Assembly: GCA_025655635.1 (NCBI GenBank)
Contig: JAHXIM010000310.1
Location: 1 to 15,762 of the forward strand
Length of the DNA: 15,762 nucleotides
Source: a gamma proteobacterium symbiont of Lucinoma myriamae
GTDB lineage: Bacteria; Pseudomonadota; Gammaproteobacteria; GRL18
Direction: 5' to 3'
Shown here: one piece after another, positions 1-7,045 of the stretch
How the letters are laid out: every line of letters begins with the position of its first letter
Position numbering within the stretch: position 1 is the first letter of the stretch
Notes under the pieces: model-generated
The model's database searches: none
Told to the model about the DNA's origin: nothing
What the model saw: only the letters and a program-made list of their open reading frames with translations
Translations under genes and position numbers: made by a program

Positions 1-1
1 G

Positions 2-112
2 CTCCAGCCTAGAGAAAAACAGTTCAATTATGAGAAGTTTGGTGCTGGATATTATGTCGTTGCATGGGCTACTGCGTTTTTTAGGTTTATGTATTTTGTG
101 TTCAGGTTTTGA
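2..112 (+). CDS. Possible C-terminal end of a gene cut by the window edge
   Basis: A frame open from the left edge runs 36 codons and stops at TGA 110-112. The last ~20 residues are strongly aromatic and hydrophobic (YYVVAWATAFFRFMYFVFRF), which would suit a terminal membrane segment after a charged stretch (PREKQFNYEKFG). The composition looks more protein-like than the overlapping frame that starts at ATG 30. No family is recognised. It may be the tail of a membrane protein on the plus strand, facing the minus-strand module at 497-1723, or chance. It is too short to decide from this window. Confidence 0.3.
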   Translation, partial: LQPREKQFNYEKFGAGYYVVAWATAFFRFMYFVFRF

Positions 113-496
113 ATTGTTAGTTTTTGTCATCATGTATAGGTGCTCAATTTCTTTTTCCCTAAAGTTAAGCCCATCACAAACATTCATTTAGAATTTCTAT
201 TTCTGAACAGCAATATTTAATATATATTTTCTTTTATTCGACCAAGTTCCGTTTTGGCAAGAACTGGTGCTGTGAAATGGTGTTTAATCAGGTAAATAAA
301 ATGGGTAAAATATGATTATTTGCCGTTTGCTTGGCGAAGTAATTGACTGCTTTGATATGTGATACTACAAGAATGGGTGTTTATTGGCTGTACAATGTCT
401 TTAGCTCAGAAACCTGAAATGGCAGGGAGCTTGTATTTACCAGTATCTATAACCTGAGTGTTATAGACGGGGCATACTGGATATGAACCAACATAG
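113..496. other. AT-rich intergenic region without a recognisable gene
   Basis: All six frames are broken frequently here. A 53-codon frame starting at ATG 30 ends at about 191 but has no ribosome binding site or family likeness. The only structured element seen is the inverted repeat at 440-480. No tRNA, insertion-sequence ends or tandem repeats were noticed. Confidence 0.4.
440..480. repeat. Imperfect inverted repeat (two-part stem-loop)
   Basis: The inner stem is TCTATAAC (446-453) against GTTATAGA (460-467), 8 perfect pairs around a 6-nt loop, CTGAGT. The outer stem is CCAGTA (440-445) against TACTGG (475-480), with a one-sided bulge at 468-474. It lies 17 bp beyond the stop of the minus-strand gene at 497-724, so it could end or protect that transcript. 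No T-run follows on the minus strand, so it is not a textbook intrinsic terminator. Confidence 0.45.
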
Positions 497-724
497 TTAA
501 AGGTGAGAAAGTTGATTATTTTTCCATAAAAAATAAAAAGCCTGACCGCATAACATAAAACCAAGTATCTTTAATAATGTCGGTACACTGACATATTCCA
601 TTAAAGTGCCGGCTGTTAGCAGATAAATTGCAAAAGTAATAAAACCAATGGCTTTATCCTGTGTCTTTTGCTTGTCGTTATGGGCTGTGGTACTGTCAAT
701 TACCATTTCTCTGAGTCTTGTCAT
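497..724 (-). CDS. Small two-helix inner-membrane protein, unknown function
   Basis: This encodes 75 aa. The start ATG (724-722) has a good upstream Shine-Dalgarno (GGAGAG a few bases before it), which supports a real gene. The first ~24 residues are polar and charged. Two hydrophobic stretches follow, about residues 25-44 (AIGFITFAIYLLTAGTLMEY) and 47-67, so a hairpin of two membrane helices is likely. There is no signal peptide and no catalytic motif. It lies 54 bp downstream of the coiled-coil membrane gene on the same strand, so the two are probably co-transcribed and may act together in the membrane. I do not recognise the family. The hairpin at 440-480 follows its stop. Confidence 0.6.
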   Translation of the reverse strand: MTRLREMVIDSTTAHNDKQKTQDKAIGFITFAIYLLTAGTLMEYVSVPTLLKILGFMLCGQAFYFLWKNNQLSHL

Positions 725-778
725 GGTCTCTCCAATAGGTTAACTACAAGTAATTATAGTTGTTTTTGCTTAATATTT

Positions 779-1543
779 CTACCAGGGTATTACTTTCTTC
801 ATGCTGTACATAACCGGTGAGATATTGTGGTTCATTGTTCCCATATCACGGCTCATATAATGGGTATTGAGTGACATCTGTTTAGTATCCTGGCTCATAC
901 TGGACACATTGGTAGATAGATTCTCAATGTGACCGGTCATATTACCGATCTTGCCATTCATACTGCCGACCTGTCCTGCCATATTATTTACGCTATGATT
1001 CATTTCTCCGACACTGCTTGCCATTATCACCATCGTACCTTTTATCTCGTGCATATCGGTAGACATGCTGACCATTGCGTGATTCATTACGTAGACGGTA
1101 TAAAACATATAAATAAGTGCAATAACACCTAACATCATGGCAGGTACAGCAATCCAGCGTGTGCGTGTATTGCCACACTCATTAGCTTCACGCATCATGT
1201 CGGCTTTTTTATCATGAACGCGTTCTAAATCAGCATATTCCTGATGAATGTCTTCTCGAGCCTGTGCAAGTGATTCTGCTAAAGCGCTCACGACCTGAGT
1301 TCTGACTACATCCTGATCACGAGTCTCTTCATGCAGACGGGTAATCGATTCGTGTAAACCTTCCGTAAACCCTGTAATGCCGTCATTATGTGCTTGCTGT
1401 GTCTCCTGAGACTTTTTAAGCATGGTCTCGACCGTTGATTTCATGCCGTCAACCGCCTGGGAAAGATCTTCTTGCTGGCTATTAAAACGATCATCACTCA
1501 ACTCTTTAAGCTGATTGAGTGAATCAGAAACCTGTTCAAACAA
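779..1543 (-). CDS. Single-pass membrane coiled-coil protein with methionine heptad repeat; natural N-terminus interrupted
   Basis: The open part is 254 codons from a TTG at 1543. Residues 1-125 are polar and helical, rich in Q/E/D/K, and look coiled-coil and cytoplasmic. Residues ~130-152 (WIAVPAMMLGVIALIYMFYTVYV) form one membrane helix. The remainder is a strict heptad repeat with Met at 174, 181, 188, 195, 202, 216, 223, 230 and 237 (Leu at 209) and mostly Val or Ile four residues after each, the a/d pattern of a parallel coiled coil. It ends MYSMKKVIPW. The same frame continues upstream to an ATG at 1723 but crosses a TAA at 1676-1678, and no ATG or GTG lies between that stop and 1543. 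The gene is therefore either nonsense-mutated, read through, or restarted at TTG. No enzyme motif is visible. A structural or membrane-organising role is a guess. It forms a likely operon with the 75-aa gene downstream. Confidence 0.6.
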   Translation of the reverse strand: MFEQVSDSLNQLKELSDDRFNSQQEDLSQAVDGMKSTVETMLKKSQETQQAHNDGITGFTEGLHESITRLHEETRDQDVVRTQVVSALAESLAQAREDIHQEYADLERVHDKKADMMREANECGNTRTRWIAVPAMMLGVIALIYMFYTVYVMNHAMVSMSTDMHEIKGTMVIMASSVGEMNHSVNNMAGQVGSMNGKIGNMTGHIENLSTNVSSMSQDTKQMSLNTHYMSRDMGTMNHNISPVMYSMKKVIPW

Positions 1544-1723
1544 TGCGGCATTTTTTAAGGTTTGCTGCTGTGAGTCTTTCTGTATTTTCTCTAAGGCCGC
1601 GGTAATAAGCTTTTCATTAGATGAGGTTTGGGTAACAGCAGATTTTTTTACGGCAGATTTCTTAGTGGCAGCTTTTTAAACCACTTTTTTCCTGATGGTT
1701 TTTCCTGTGTTGGCTTCGGTCAT
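1544..1723 (-). pseudogene. 5' segment of the coiled-coil gene, cut off by in-frame TAA
   Basis: From ATG 1723-1721 the frame reads MTEANTGKTIRKKVV, then TAA at 1676-1678, then continues KAATKKSAVKKSAVTQTSS and on into the 254-codon frame without another break. The Lys/Ala-rich basic stretch straddling the stop resembles the basic tails of some bacterial nucleoid- or granule-binding proteins and looks like real coding sequence. A GGA lies about 9 nt before the ATG, which is a weak binding site. One base substitution (for example CAA to TAA) would explain the break. A sequencing error cannot be excluded. Confidence 0.5.
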
Positions 1724-1776
1724 GTTTATTATTCCAATGGTATCAATATAAGTGACCCTGATTTTACAGAAATTAA

Positions 1777-1800
1777 ATAAGAATATAGTGATATTCTTAT
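1777..1800. repeat. Perfect 10-bp inverted repeat, 4-nt loop
   Basis: ATAAGAATAT (1777-1786), loop AGTG (1787-1790), ATATTCTTAT (1791-1800). It lies about 95 bp past the apaH stop and about 54 bp upstream of the ATG of the coiled-coil gene, both on the minus strand. It could be a weak apaH terminator or an operator for the downstream gene. The stem has only two G-C pairs and no adjoining T-run, so termination alone would be inefficient. Confidence 0.45.
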
Positions 1801-1810
1801 CATTCTGCTA

Positions 1811-1831
1811 AAAAATACCTAAAATATTTTT
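1811..1831. repeat. AT-rich inverted repeat between apaH and the coiled-coil gene
   Basis: AAAAATA (1811-1817) pairs with TATTTTT (1825-1831) around a 7-nt loop. The arms are all A/T, so a chance origin in this AT-rich gap is quite possible. It lies just beyond a shorter repeat, CATCTG-AA-CAGATG (1861-1874), next to the apaH stop. Together these may form the apaH transcript end. Confidence 0.25.
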
Positions 1832-1895
1832 AATCCATTGTGAATAATTGTTATCATCGCCATCTGAACAGATGCCGTCTTATTTCTCAGGCTGT

Positions 1896-2717
1896 TTAAT
1901 CCGGTTTTTTACATTTTATACGATAAAATTCCGGCTCAGCGCTGTCCAGCTTCATGGCGGTTAATGATTCACCCCAGAGACAGCCAGTATCAATGGCATA
2001 GATATTGGCTGTGTCTGTATGACCAAACAGAGTGGACCAATGACCAATAATAATTTTTAATTCTGTATTTTTTCTATTATCAGTTTGGTACCAGGGAATA
2101 TAGCCTTCTTTTTGGCTGCCGATGGGGCCTTTATCTTTAAAATTAAGCTTGCCTTTTGACGTACAGTAACGCATTCGGGTGAAGCAGTTAGTAATAAAAC
2201 GTAATCTGTCCCAGCCTGTGAGCCCAGCATCCCATTTTGTTGGTTCATTGCCGAACATATTCGCCATAAAGTCAGAATAGTCATCACCTTGTAACACAGC
2301 TTCTAACTCTCGGGCACAACTCTGTGCCGTTGCTAAATCCCATTGCGGGGGCAAACCGGCATGAATCATGGTGTAGCCCAGGTCATTATCATGATGTAAT
2401 AGTGGTCGGTGACGCAGCCAGAGGATAAGCTCATCATGATCGGGTGCTTCCAGAATCGCATCCATGGTGTGGTTTTTAACCTTGATATTACCTTCACAGA
2501 GGGCAAATAACGTCAGATCATGATTGCCCAGCACAGAGATTGCACTGTCACTCAGGTTTTTGATAAAGCGCAGTGTTTCCAGAGATTTGTCTCCCCGATT
2601 AACCAGATCACCGGTAAACCAGAGCGTATCTTGTCCAGCTTTAAACGCAATTTTTTCCAGTAATGCTTCGAGGTTGTCCAGACAACCTTGAATATCACCA
2701 ATAGCATAAGTGGCCAT
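1896..2717 (-). CDS. apaH: Bis(5'-nucleosyl)-tetraphosphatase, symmetrical (ApaH)
   Basis: ApaH cleaves diadenosine tetraphosphate symmetrically to two ADP and clears alarmone-like dinucleotides made by aminoacyl-tRNA synthetases; it is also known to remove Np4 caps from RNA in E. coli. The 273 residues match the usual family length. The metallophosphatase blocks are in order: GDIQGC (7-12), GDLVNRG (36-42), GNHD (64-67), IHAG (118-121), GHWS (225-228) and the ApaH-type DTGCLWG near 243-249. The first block has Gln where E. coli has His (GDVHG), a substitution I recall in other ApaH proteins. LRFITNCFTRMRYC (172-185) closely matches E. coli. The start is ATG 2717, with GAGA about 10 nt upstream. 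The gene diverges from glnE across 77 bp. It is cytoplasmic. Confidence 0.95.
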   Translation of the reverse strand: MATYAIGDIQGCLDNLEALLEKIAFKAGQDTLWFTGDLVNRGDKSLETLRFIKNLSDSAISVLGNHDLTLFALCEGNIKVKNHTMDAILEAPDHDELILWLRHRPLLHHDNDLGYTMIHAGLPPQWDLATAQSCARELEAVLQGDDYSDFMANMFGNEPTKWDAGLTGWDRLRFITNCFTRMRYCTSKGKLNFKDKGPIGSQKEGYIPWYQTDNRKNTELKIIIGHWSTLFGHTDTANIYAIDTGCLWGESLTAMKLDSAEPEFYRIKCKKPD

Positions 2718-2733
2718 TGATTGTTATCTCTTT

Positions 2734-2762
2734 TTTTCATTAATAATAAGGGCTAAGATAAT
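2734..2762 (+). promoter_or_regulatory. Candidate sigma-70 promoter for glnE
   Basis: TTTTCA (2734-2739) and GATAAT (2757-2762) are separated by exactly 17 bp and match the -35 and -10 consensus at 4/6 and 5/6. Transcription would begin near 2769, giving a leader of roughly 25 nt before the ATG at 2795. The prediction is by eye only. Confidence 0.35.
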
Positions 2763-2773
2763 AGCATTATTAA
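2740..2773. repeat. Inverted repeat in the apaH/glnE divergent region, possible operator
   Basis: TTAATAAT (2740-2747) and ATTATTAA (2766-2773) form a perfect 8-bp inverted repeat with an 18-bp gap. The arms flank the proposed -10 of glnE. A dimeric regulator could bind there, but both arms are pure A/T in an AT-rich stretch. Confidence 0.25.
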
Positions 2774-2794
2774 CCATATCATGCAGTGTAAATA

Positions 2795-5779
2795 ATGAAT
2801 AATACCATGCTTGCGGCTTTACCTCCTGAATTAAGCGCACAGCAAAATAGTGTGCTTGAGGATTTTTTAAAACTCATTGATGGCACACCAATGGCATCAC
2901 TGGCAAAGCCTGTAACAGATAATGATAAACACAGCCTGCAGTGCTGGTTAAAAGTACTGGTGTGCAGTGATTTTGTTATGCGTCAGTGTCGACACCATAT
3001 TAAGCTGATAGCTCAACAATTTACCCAGCGGCATACAGTGCAGGGACAGGCAGGTATCTATGCGCGATCATTAAAGCAAAATGAATTATCAGAGATGTTG
3101 GCTGAACGTATCAATAGCGTAGAAACGGAGCCTCAGCTGCTTCAGGTTTTACGTGATTTTCGTAATCAGCAAATGGTACGCATTACTTATCGGGACATTA
3201 ATGGCCTGGCAGATTTGCCAGAAGTGTTTAATGAGCTTACAGAGTTAGCAAACTGTACGATACGGCAAACTCTGCAATGGCTGGATAGTGCACAGCAGAA
3301 AGAATTTGGTCAGGCTTTAGATGCTCATGGTAAACAGATACCGCTTATAGTCATTGGTATGGGGAAACTGGGCGCTTATGAACTAAATTTTTCATCGGAT
3401 GTGGATTTGATTTTTGCCTTCGCAGAGCATGGTGAAACAGTAAACGGGCCGAGAAGTATCAGTCATAATGAGTATTTTATAAAACTGGGCCAACATCTTA
3501 TTCAGGCATTAGATAAAAAAACTGTCGATGGCTTTGTCTTTCGGGTCGATATGCGTCTGAGACCCTTCGGGCAAAGTGGTCCACTGGTGATGACCTTTAA
3601 TGCTTTGGAAAACTACTATGTAGTGCATGGCCGTGAATGGGAACGTTATGCCTTAATTAAGGCGCGGGTGATCACCGGCAATCAGGCTGATGAGCAAAGC
3701 ATTTACTCAATACTGAGTCCTTTTGTCTATCGCCGCTATATTGATTTTGGTGTATTTGAAGCACTGCGGGAAATGAAGTTGATGATTGCCCGTGAGGTGA
3801 AGCAAAAGAAAAAAGAACATAATATCAAGCTGGGTGCCGGCGGGATCAGAGAGATTGAATTTCTGACACAGGCTTTTCAATTACTCAGAGGGGGACGTGA
3901 TCCTCATCTGCAGCAACGCCGGCTGCAAACTGTATTGTCCTATCTTGGTGAGCAGTCAATTCTTCCCGGATCAGTGGTGACTGAACTTTTAAATAGCTAT
4001 GATTTTTTACGTAGAGCAGAACATAGAATCCAGCAAATTGATGATCAGCAAAGTCATACTCTGCCGGATAATGATTACCCGCAAGCACGCATTGCTTATG
4101 GTATGGGCTATGCTGACTGGTCAACGTTTGCCACAGAGATGCAGACCATCAGAGATGGTGTTCATGGTCATTTCGAACAATTGTTTCAATCACAGCAAGT
4201 TACTGAGATCAATAATGATGATGAAATTCAGGGAATATGGCTGGCTAATCTCACAGGTGATGACTTTAGTGATGAGCATGCAATAGGCCTTTTATCAGAA
4301 CTCGGTTATCAGGATGCTCAAAGTATTATCCGTTTATTAGCGGGCTTTAAAAATTCGCATTACTATCGCAAAATCTCTAAAGATGGCAGTGAACGTCTGG
4401 ATAAGCTAATGCCCTTGATTATTAAAGCTATTGCCCCGATTGCAGATAGTACAACGATATTACAGCGCATCATATCGGTGCTGGAGAGTATTTGTCGTCG
4501 TTCGGTGTATTTTTTATTATTGATTGAAAATCCACAGGGACTGTCGCAACTGGTAATTCTCTGTGCGGCGAGTTCATGGATCACCCGTTTATTGAGTCGC
4601 TATCCGGCTTTATTTGATGAATTACTGGATGCCGAAGCGCTTTATGCGCCACTGACAAAAGAACAATTATCTCAGGAATTAGAAGAAAAGCTGACGACTG
4701 TTGAAGCTGATGATCTGGAACAGCGAATGGAGTTATTGCGTCACTTTAAACAAAGTCAAAGTCTGAGAGTTGCCGCCGCAGACGTAACAGGCGTAATCCC
4801 TGTAGAGAAAGTGAGCGATTACTTAACATGGATTGCTGAAGTCATTATTGACAAAGTTATCCAACTATCATGGCATGATATGGTTGCTCGTTATGGCCGG
4901 CCTCAGCCTCAGAATAAGCAGCTTAGCTCTGGTCTTAGAGATAGTCTTAGAGATGGTATTGCTAGTATGGGCTTTGCTGTTCTTGGGTTCGGCAAGCTGG
5001 GGGGTATAGAATTAGGTTATAGCTCTGATTTGGATATGGTGTTTATTTATGCCAATGCATTTAAAGGCGGGCATACCGATGGTGTTCAAAATAAAAAAGA
5101 TTCGTCAGTTGATAATTTGCAATTCTACTCCAAACTTTCCTTACGTATTATGCATATTTTACAAACACAGATGAATTCAGGTGTTTTGTATGAGGCTGAT
5201 ATGCGCCTCAGGCCCAATGGTAATTCAGGACTAATCACCAGCAATCTGGATGCTTTCAGGCAATATGAGCTGCAGTCTGCCTGGGTCTGGGAACATCAGG
5301 CATTGGTAAGAGCCCGTGTTATTGCGGGTGACAGGCAGTTAATGAGTGATTTTGAGGTGATTCGCAAAGAAGTATTAAGTCAGAGCCGTGATAGTGATGA
5401 CTTGAAAAAAGAAGTGTGTGATATGCGTGCCAAAATGCGTCTGGCGTTAGCCAGAAGAAAAAAAGGCTGTTTTGATATAAAACAAGGCTTTGGCGGAGTT
5501 GCTGATATTGAATTTATGGTGCAGTTTATGGTGTTAAAGCATGCTCATGAGTATCCGCAGCTATTAGACTGGACTGACAATAAACGAATATTAGCAATGT
5601 TATCTGATCTGGCTTTACTACCTAAATTGACGGTAAATGAATTGAGCCAGTGTTATCGTCTGTTTCGTGCTCGTCTGCATCAGTTAAGCCTGCAGGAAGT
5701 CTCGGGAATCGTTGCAATAGATGAATTTCAACAGGAACGAAAAAAAATTCAGGACCATTGGCGAGAGATTATGGAGTGA
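2795..5779 (+). CDS. glnE: Bifunctional glutamine synthetase adenylyltransferase/adenylyl-removing enzyme (GlnE)
   Basis: GlnE adenylylates and deadenylylates glutamine synthetase in response to PII (GlnB) and glutamine, tuning ammonia assimilation in the cytoplasm. The 994 residues are slightly longer than the ~946 of E. coli. Two nucleotidyltransferase domains are visible. The N-terminal adenylyl-removing domain has IGMGKLGAYELNFSSDVDLIF at ~187-207 followed by VDMRLRPFGQSGPL. The C-terminal adenylyltransferase domain has LGFGKLGGIELGYSSDLDMVF at ~730-750 followed by ADMRLRPNGNSGL. Each keeps the G-x-G-K-x-G...SSDxD metal-binding signature. GAGGIREIEFLTQ and GFGGVADIEFMVQ are the paired regions after each domain. 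ATG 2795 is taken as the start (ATG 2807 is an in-frame alternative); the Shine-Dalgarno is weak. The gene is 64 bp upstream of ilvE, a neighbour order also found in Pseudomonas. Confidence 0.97.
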   Translation: MNNTMLAALPPELSAQQNSVLEDFLKLIDGTPMASLAKPVTDNDKHSLQCWLKVLVCSDFVMRQCRHHIKLIAQQFTQRHTVQGQAGIYARSLKQNELSEMLAERINSVETEPQLLQVLRDFRNQQMVRITYRDINGLADLPEVFNELTELANCTIRQTLQWLDSAQQKEFGQALDAHGKQIPLIVIGMGKLGAYELNFSSDVDLIFAFAEHGETVNGPRSISHNEYFIKLGQHLIQALDKKTVDGFVFRVDMRLRPFGQSGPLVMTFNALENYYVVHGREWERYALIKARVITGNQADEQSIYSILSPFVYRRYIDFGVFEALREMKLMIAREVKQKKKEHNIKLGAGGIREIEFLTQAFQLLRGGRDPHLQQRRLQTVLSYLGEQSILPGSVVTELLNSYDFLRRAEHRIQQIDDQQSHTLPDNDYPQARIAYGMGYADWSTFATEMQTIRDGVHGHFEQLFQSQQVTEINNDDEIQGIWLANLTGDDFSDEHAIGLLSELGYQDAQSIIRLLAGFKNSHYYRKISKDGSERLDKLMPLIIKAIAPIADSTTILQRIISVLESICRRSVYFLLLIENPQGLSQLVILCAASSWITRLLSRYPALFDELLDAEALYAPLTKEQLSQELEEKLTTVEADDLEQRMELLRHFKQSQSLRVAAADVTGVIPVEKVSDYLTWIAEVIIDKVIQLSWHDMVARYGRPQPQNKQLSSGLRDSLRDGIASMGFAVLGFGKLGGIELGYSSDLDMVFIYANAFKGGHTDGVQNKKDSSVDNLQFYSKLSLRIMHILQTQMNSGVLYEADMRLRPNGNSGLITSNLDAFRQYELQSAWVWEHQALVRARVIAGDRQLMSDFEVIRKEVLSQSRDSDDLKKEVCDMRAKMRLALARRKKGCFDIKQGFGGVADIEFMVQFMVLKHAHEYPQLLDWTDNKRILAMLSDLALLPKLTVNELSQCYRLFRARLHQLSLQEVSGIVAIDEFQQERKKIQDHWREIME

Positions 5780-5843
5780 CAGCCAGTCATGGTGTAGAAT
5801 AGCGGTTTTTTATAAATATAAGATTTGAGCGAGGAGTTCGGTT

Positions 5844-6767
5844 ATGACAATGGATGACTTAGACGGCGTCATCTGGTTTGATGGTAAAATGGTACCCTGG
5901 CGTGAGGCCAAAGTGCATGTTTTAACCCATACCTTACATTATGGAATGGGCGTTTTTGAAGGAGAACGTGCCTATCATACTGATAAAGGAGCGGCAATAT
6001 TCCGCTTGCAGGAGCATACTGATCGCCTGTTTCGTTCGGCGCATATTTTAAATATGCCTATGCCGTTTGATAAAGAAACCATAAATGAAGCCACTAAGGC
6101 GGCAGTTGCAGAAAACAACCTGGATTCAGCTTATATTCGCCCCATGGCTTTTTATGGCAGTGAAGGCATGGGTTTGCGTGCTGATAACTTAAAAGTACAT
6201 GTTATGATTGCCGCCTGGAATTGGGGCACATATCTGGGGGCCGACAGTCTGGAAAAAGGCATTCGTATTCGTACCTCTTCTTTTACTCGTCACCATGTCA
6301 ATATTACCATGTGTAAAGCCAAGGCTAATGGTAACTATATGAATTCTATGCTGGCCTTGCAGGAAGCATTGACCGACGGCTATGATGAAGCGCTATTATT
6401 AGATGTTGATGGTTTTGTTGCTGAAGGCAGCGGCGAAAATATTTTTATTGTGCGTAATGGTACGATTTGTACCCCGGATCTGACTTCTGCACTCGAAGGC
6501 ATTACCCGTGATACCATCTTCACCTTAGCCGCTGAATTAGGCTATGAGATCAAAGAGAAACGTATCACTCGTGATGAAGTGTATACTGCTGATGAAGCCT
6601 TCTTTACCGGATCGGCCGCAGAAGTGACACCGATTCGTGAGCTTGACAATCGTAAGATTGGTAATGGCGCACGTGGTCCAATTACGGAACAATTACAAAG
6701 TATGTATTTTGATCAAGTTCATGGTCGTCGTGAACTTTATCCTCAATGGCAGACGCTTGTTAAATAA
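5844..6767 (+). CDS. ilvE: Branched-chain amino acid aminotransferase (IlvE)
   Basis: This is a PLP enzyme that transfers the amino group between glutamate and the 2-oxo acids of valine, leucine and isoleucine, the last step of their synthesis. The 307 residues fit class IV (fold type IV) aminotransferases. Visible landmarks are the N-terminal WFDGKMVPW and THTLHYGMGVFEGERAY, the PLP lysine in AKANGNY (Lys160, matching E. coli numbering), the class IV signature EALLLDVDGFVAEGSGENIFIV (~184-205), and FFTGSAAEVTPIREL near the C-terminus. The start ATG 5844 is preceded by GAGGAG (5831-5836) at an ideal 7-nt spacing. It heads the plus-strand run that continues into the LPS core genes, with 64 bp to the next gene. 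Confidence 0.97.
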   Translation: MTMDDLDGVIWFDGKMVPWREAKVHVLTHTLHYGMGVFEGERAYHTDKGAAIFRLQEHTDRLFRSAHILNMPMPFDKETINEATKAAVAENNLDSAYIRPMAFYGSEGMGLRADNLKVHVMIAAWNWGTYLGADSLEKGIRIRTSSFTRHHVNITMCKAKANGNYMNSMLALQEALTDGYDEALLLDVDGFVAEGSGENIFIVRNGTICTPDLTSALEGITRDTIFTLAAELGYEIKEKRITRDEVYTADEAFFTGSAAEVTPIRELDNRKIGNGARGPITEQLQSMYFDQVHGRRELYPQWQTLVK

Positions 6768-6831
6768 AAGAGTGTTGAGTATAGAGTTAAATAACAAGAC
6801 TTATGTATAAAGTATATGTAAAGGAAACGCT

Positions 6832-7029
6832 ATGGCACAAGCAGAAGAGCAATTGACACCCAATACCAGCAATCGTTATGAACTGACAGAATCACAAATG
6901 CCGGCTCATTGCCCTATGCCCGGTACCAGTCAGTGGAATTCACATCCTAAGGTTTATCTGCCTATTAAAGAAAATGGCGGTAGGGCAAAATGCCCTTATT
7001 GCAGTGCTGAGTATTTACTCAAAGAGTGA
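6832..7029 (+). CDS. Small CHCC zinc-finger domain protein (NDUFS6-like fold)
   Basis: This is 65 aa with Cys27, His38, Cys54 and Cys57 spaced as in the zf-CHCC family: HCP near residue 27, HPKVYLPI, then AKCPYCSAEYLLKE at the C-terminus. The domain is shared with the NDUFS6 (13 kDa) subunit of complex I and binds one zinc ion. The role of the free-standing bacterial version is not established. A gene like it sits between ilvE and waaF in pseudomonads, so the placement is conserved rather than accidental. AAGGAAA (6821-6827) gives a strong binding site before ATG 6832. The stop at 7027-7029 lies just before the chosen start of waaF, and a longer waaF start would overlap it by 56 nt. Confidence 0.9.
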   Translation: MAQAEEQLTPNTSNRYELTESQMPAHCPMPGTSQWNSHPKVYLPIKENGGRAKCPYCSAEYLLKE

Positions 7030-7045
7030 ACTTGAGCAAGCAAAC

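Noticed and set aside
30..191. 53-codon plus-strand frame from ATG 30
   Set aside because: No ribosome binding site and no family likeness; the overlapping edge frame 2-112 looks more protein-like.
779..1100. CRISPR or tandem DNA repeat in the Met-rich region
   Set aside because: The seven-residue period is at protein level only; DNA units differ in sequence and there are no spacers.
929..1178. Overlapping 60-70 codon frames on both strands inside the coiled-coil gene
   Set aside because: They are by-products of the heptad-repeat coding sequence, rich in His/Cys/Thr in a way that simply mirrors the Met-rich codons.
3999..4286. 95-codon plus-strand frame inside glnE
   Set aside because: Lies in another frame of a clearly conserved gene, with no independent evidence.
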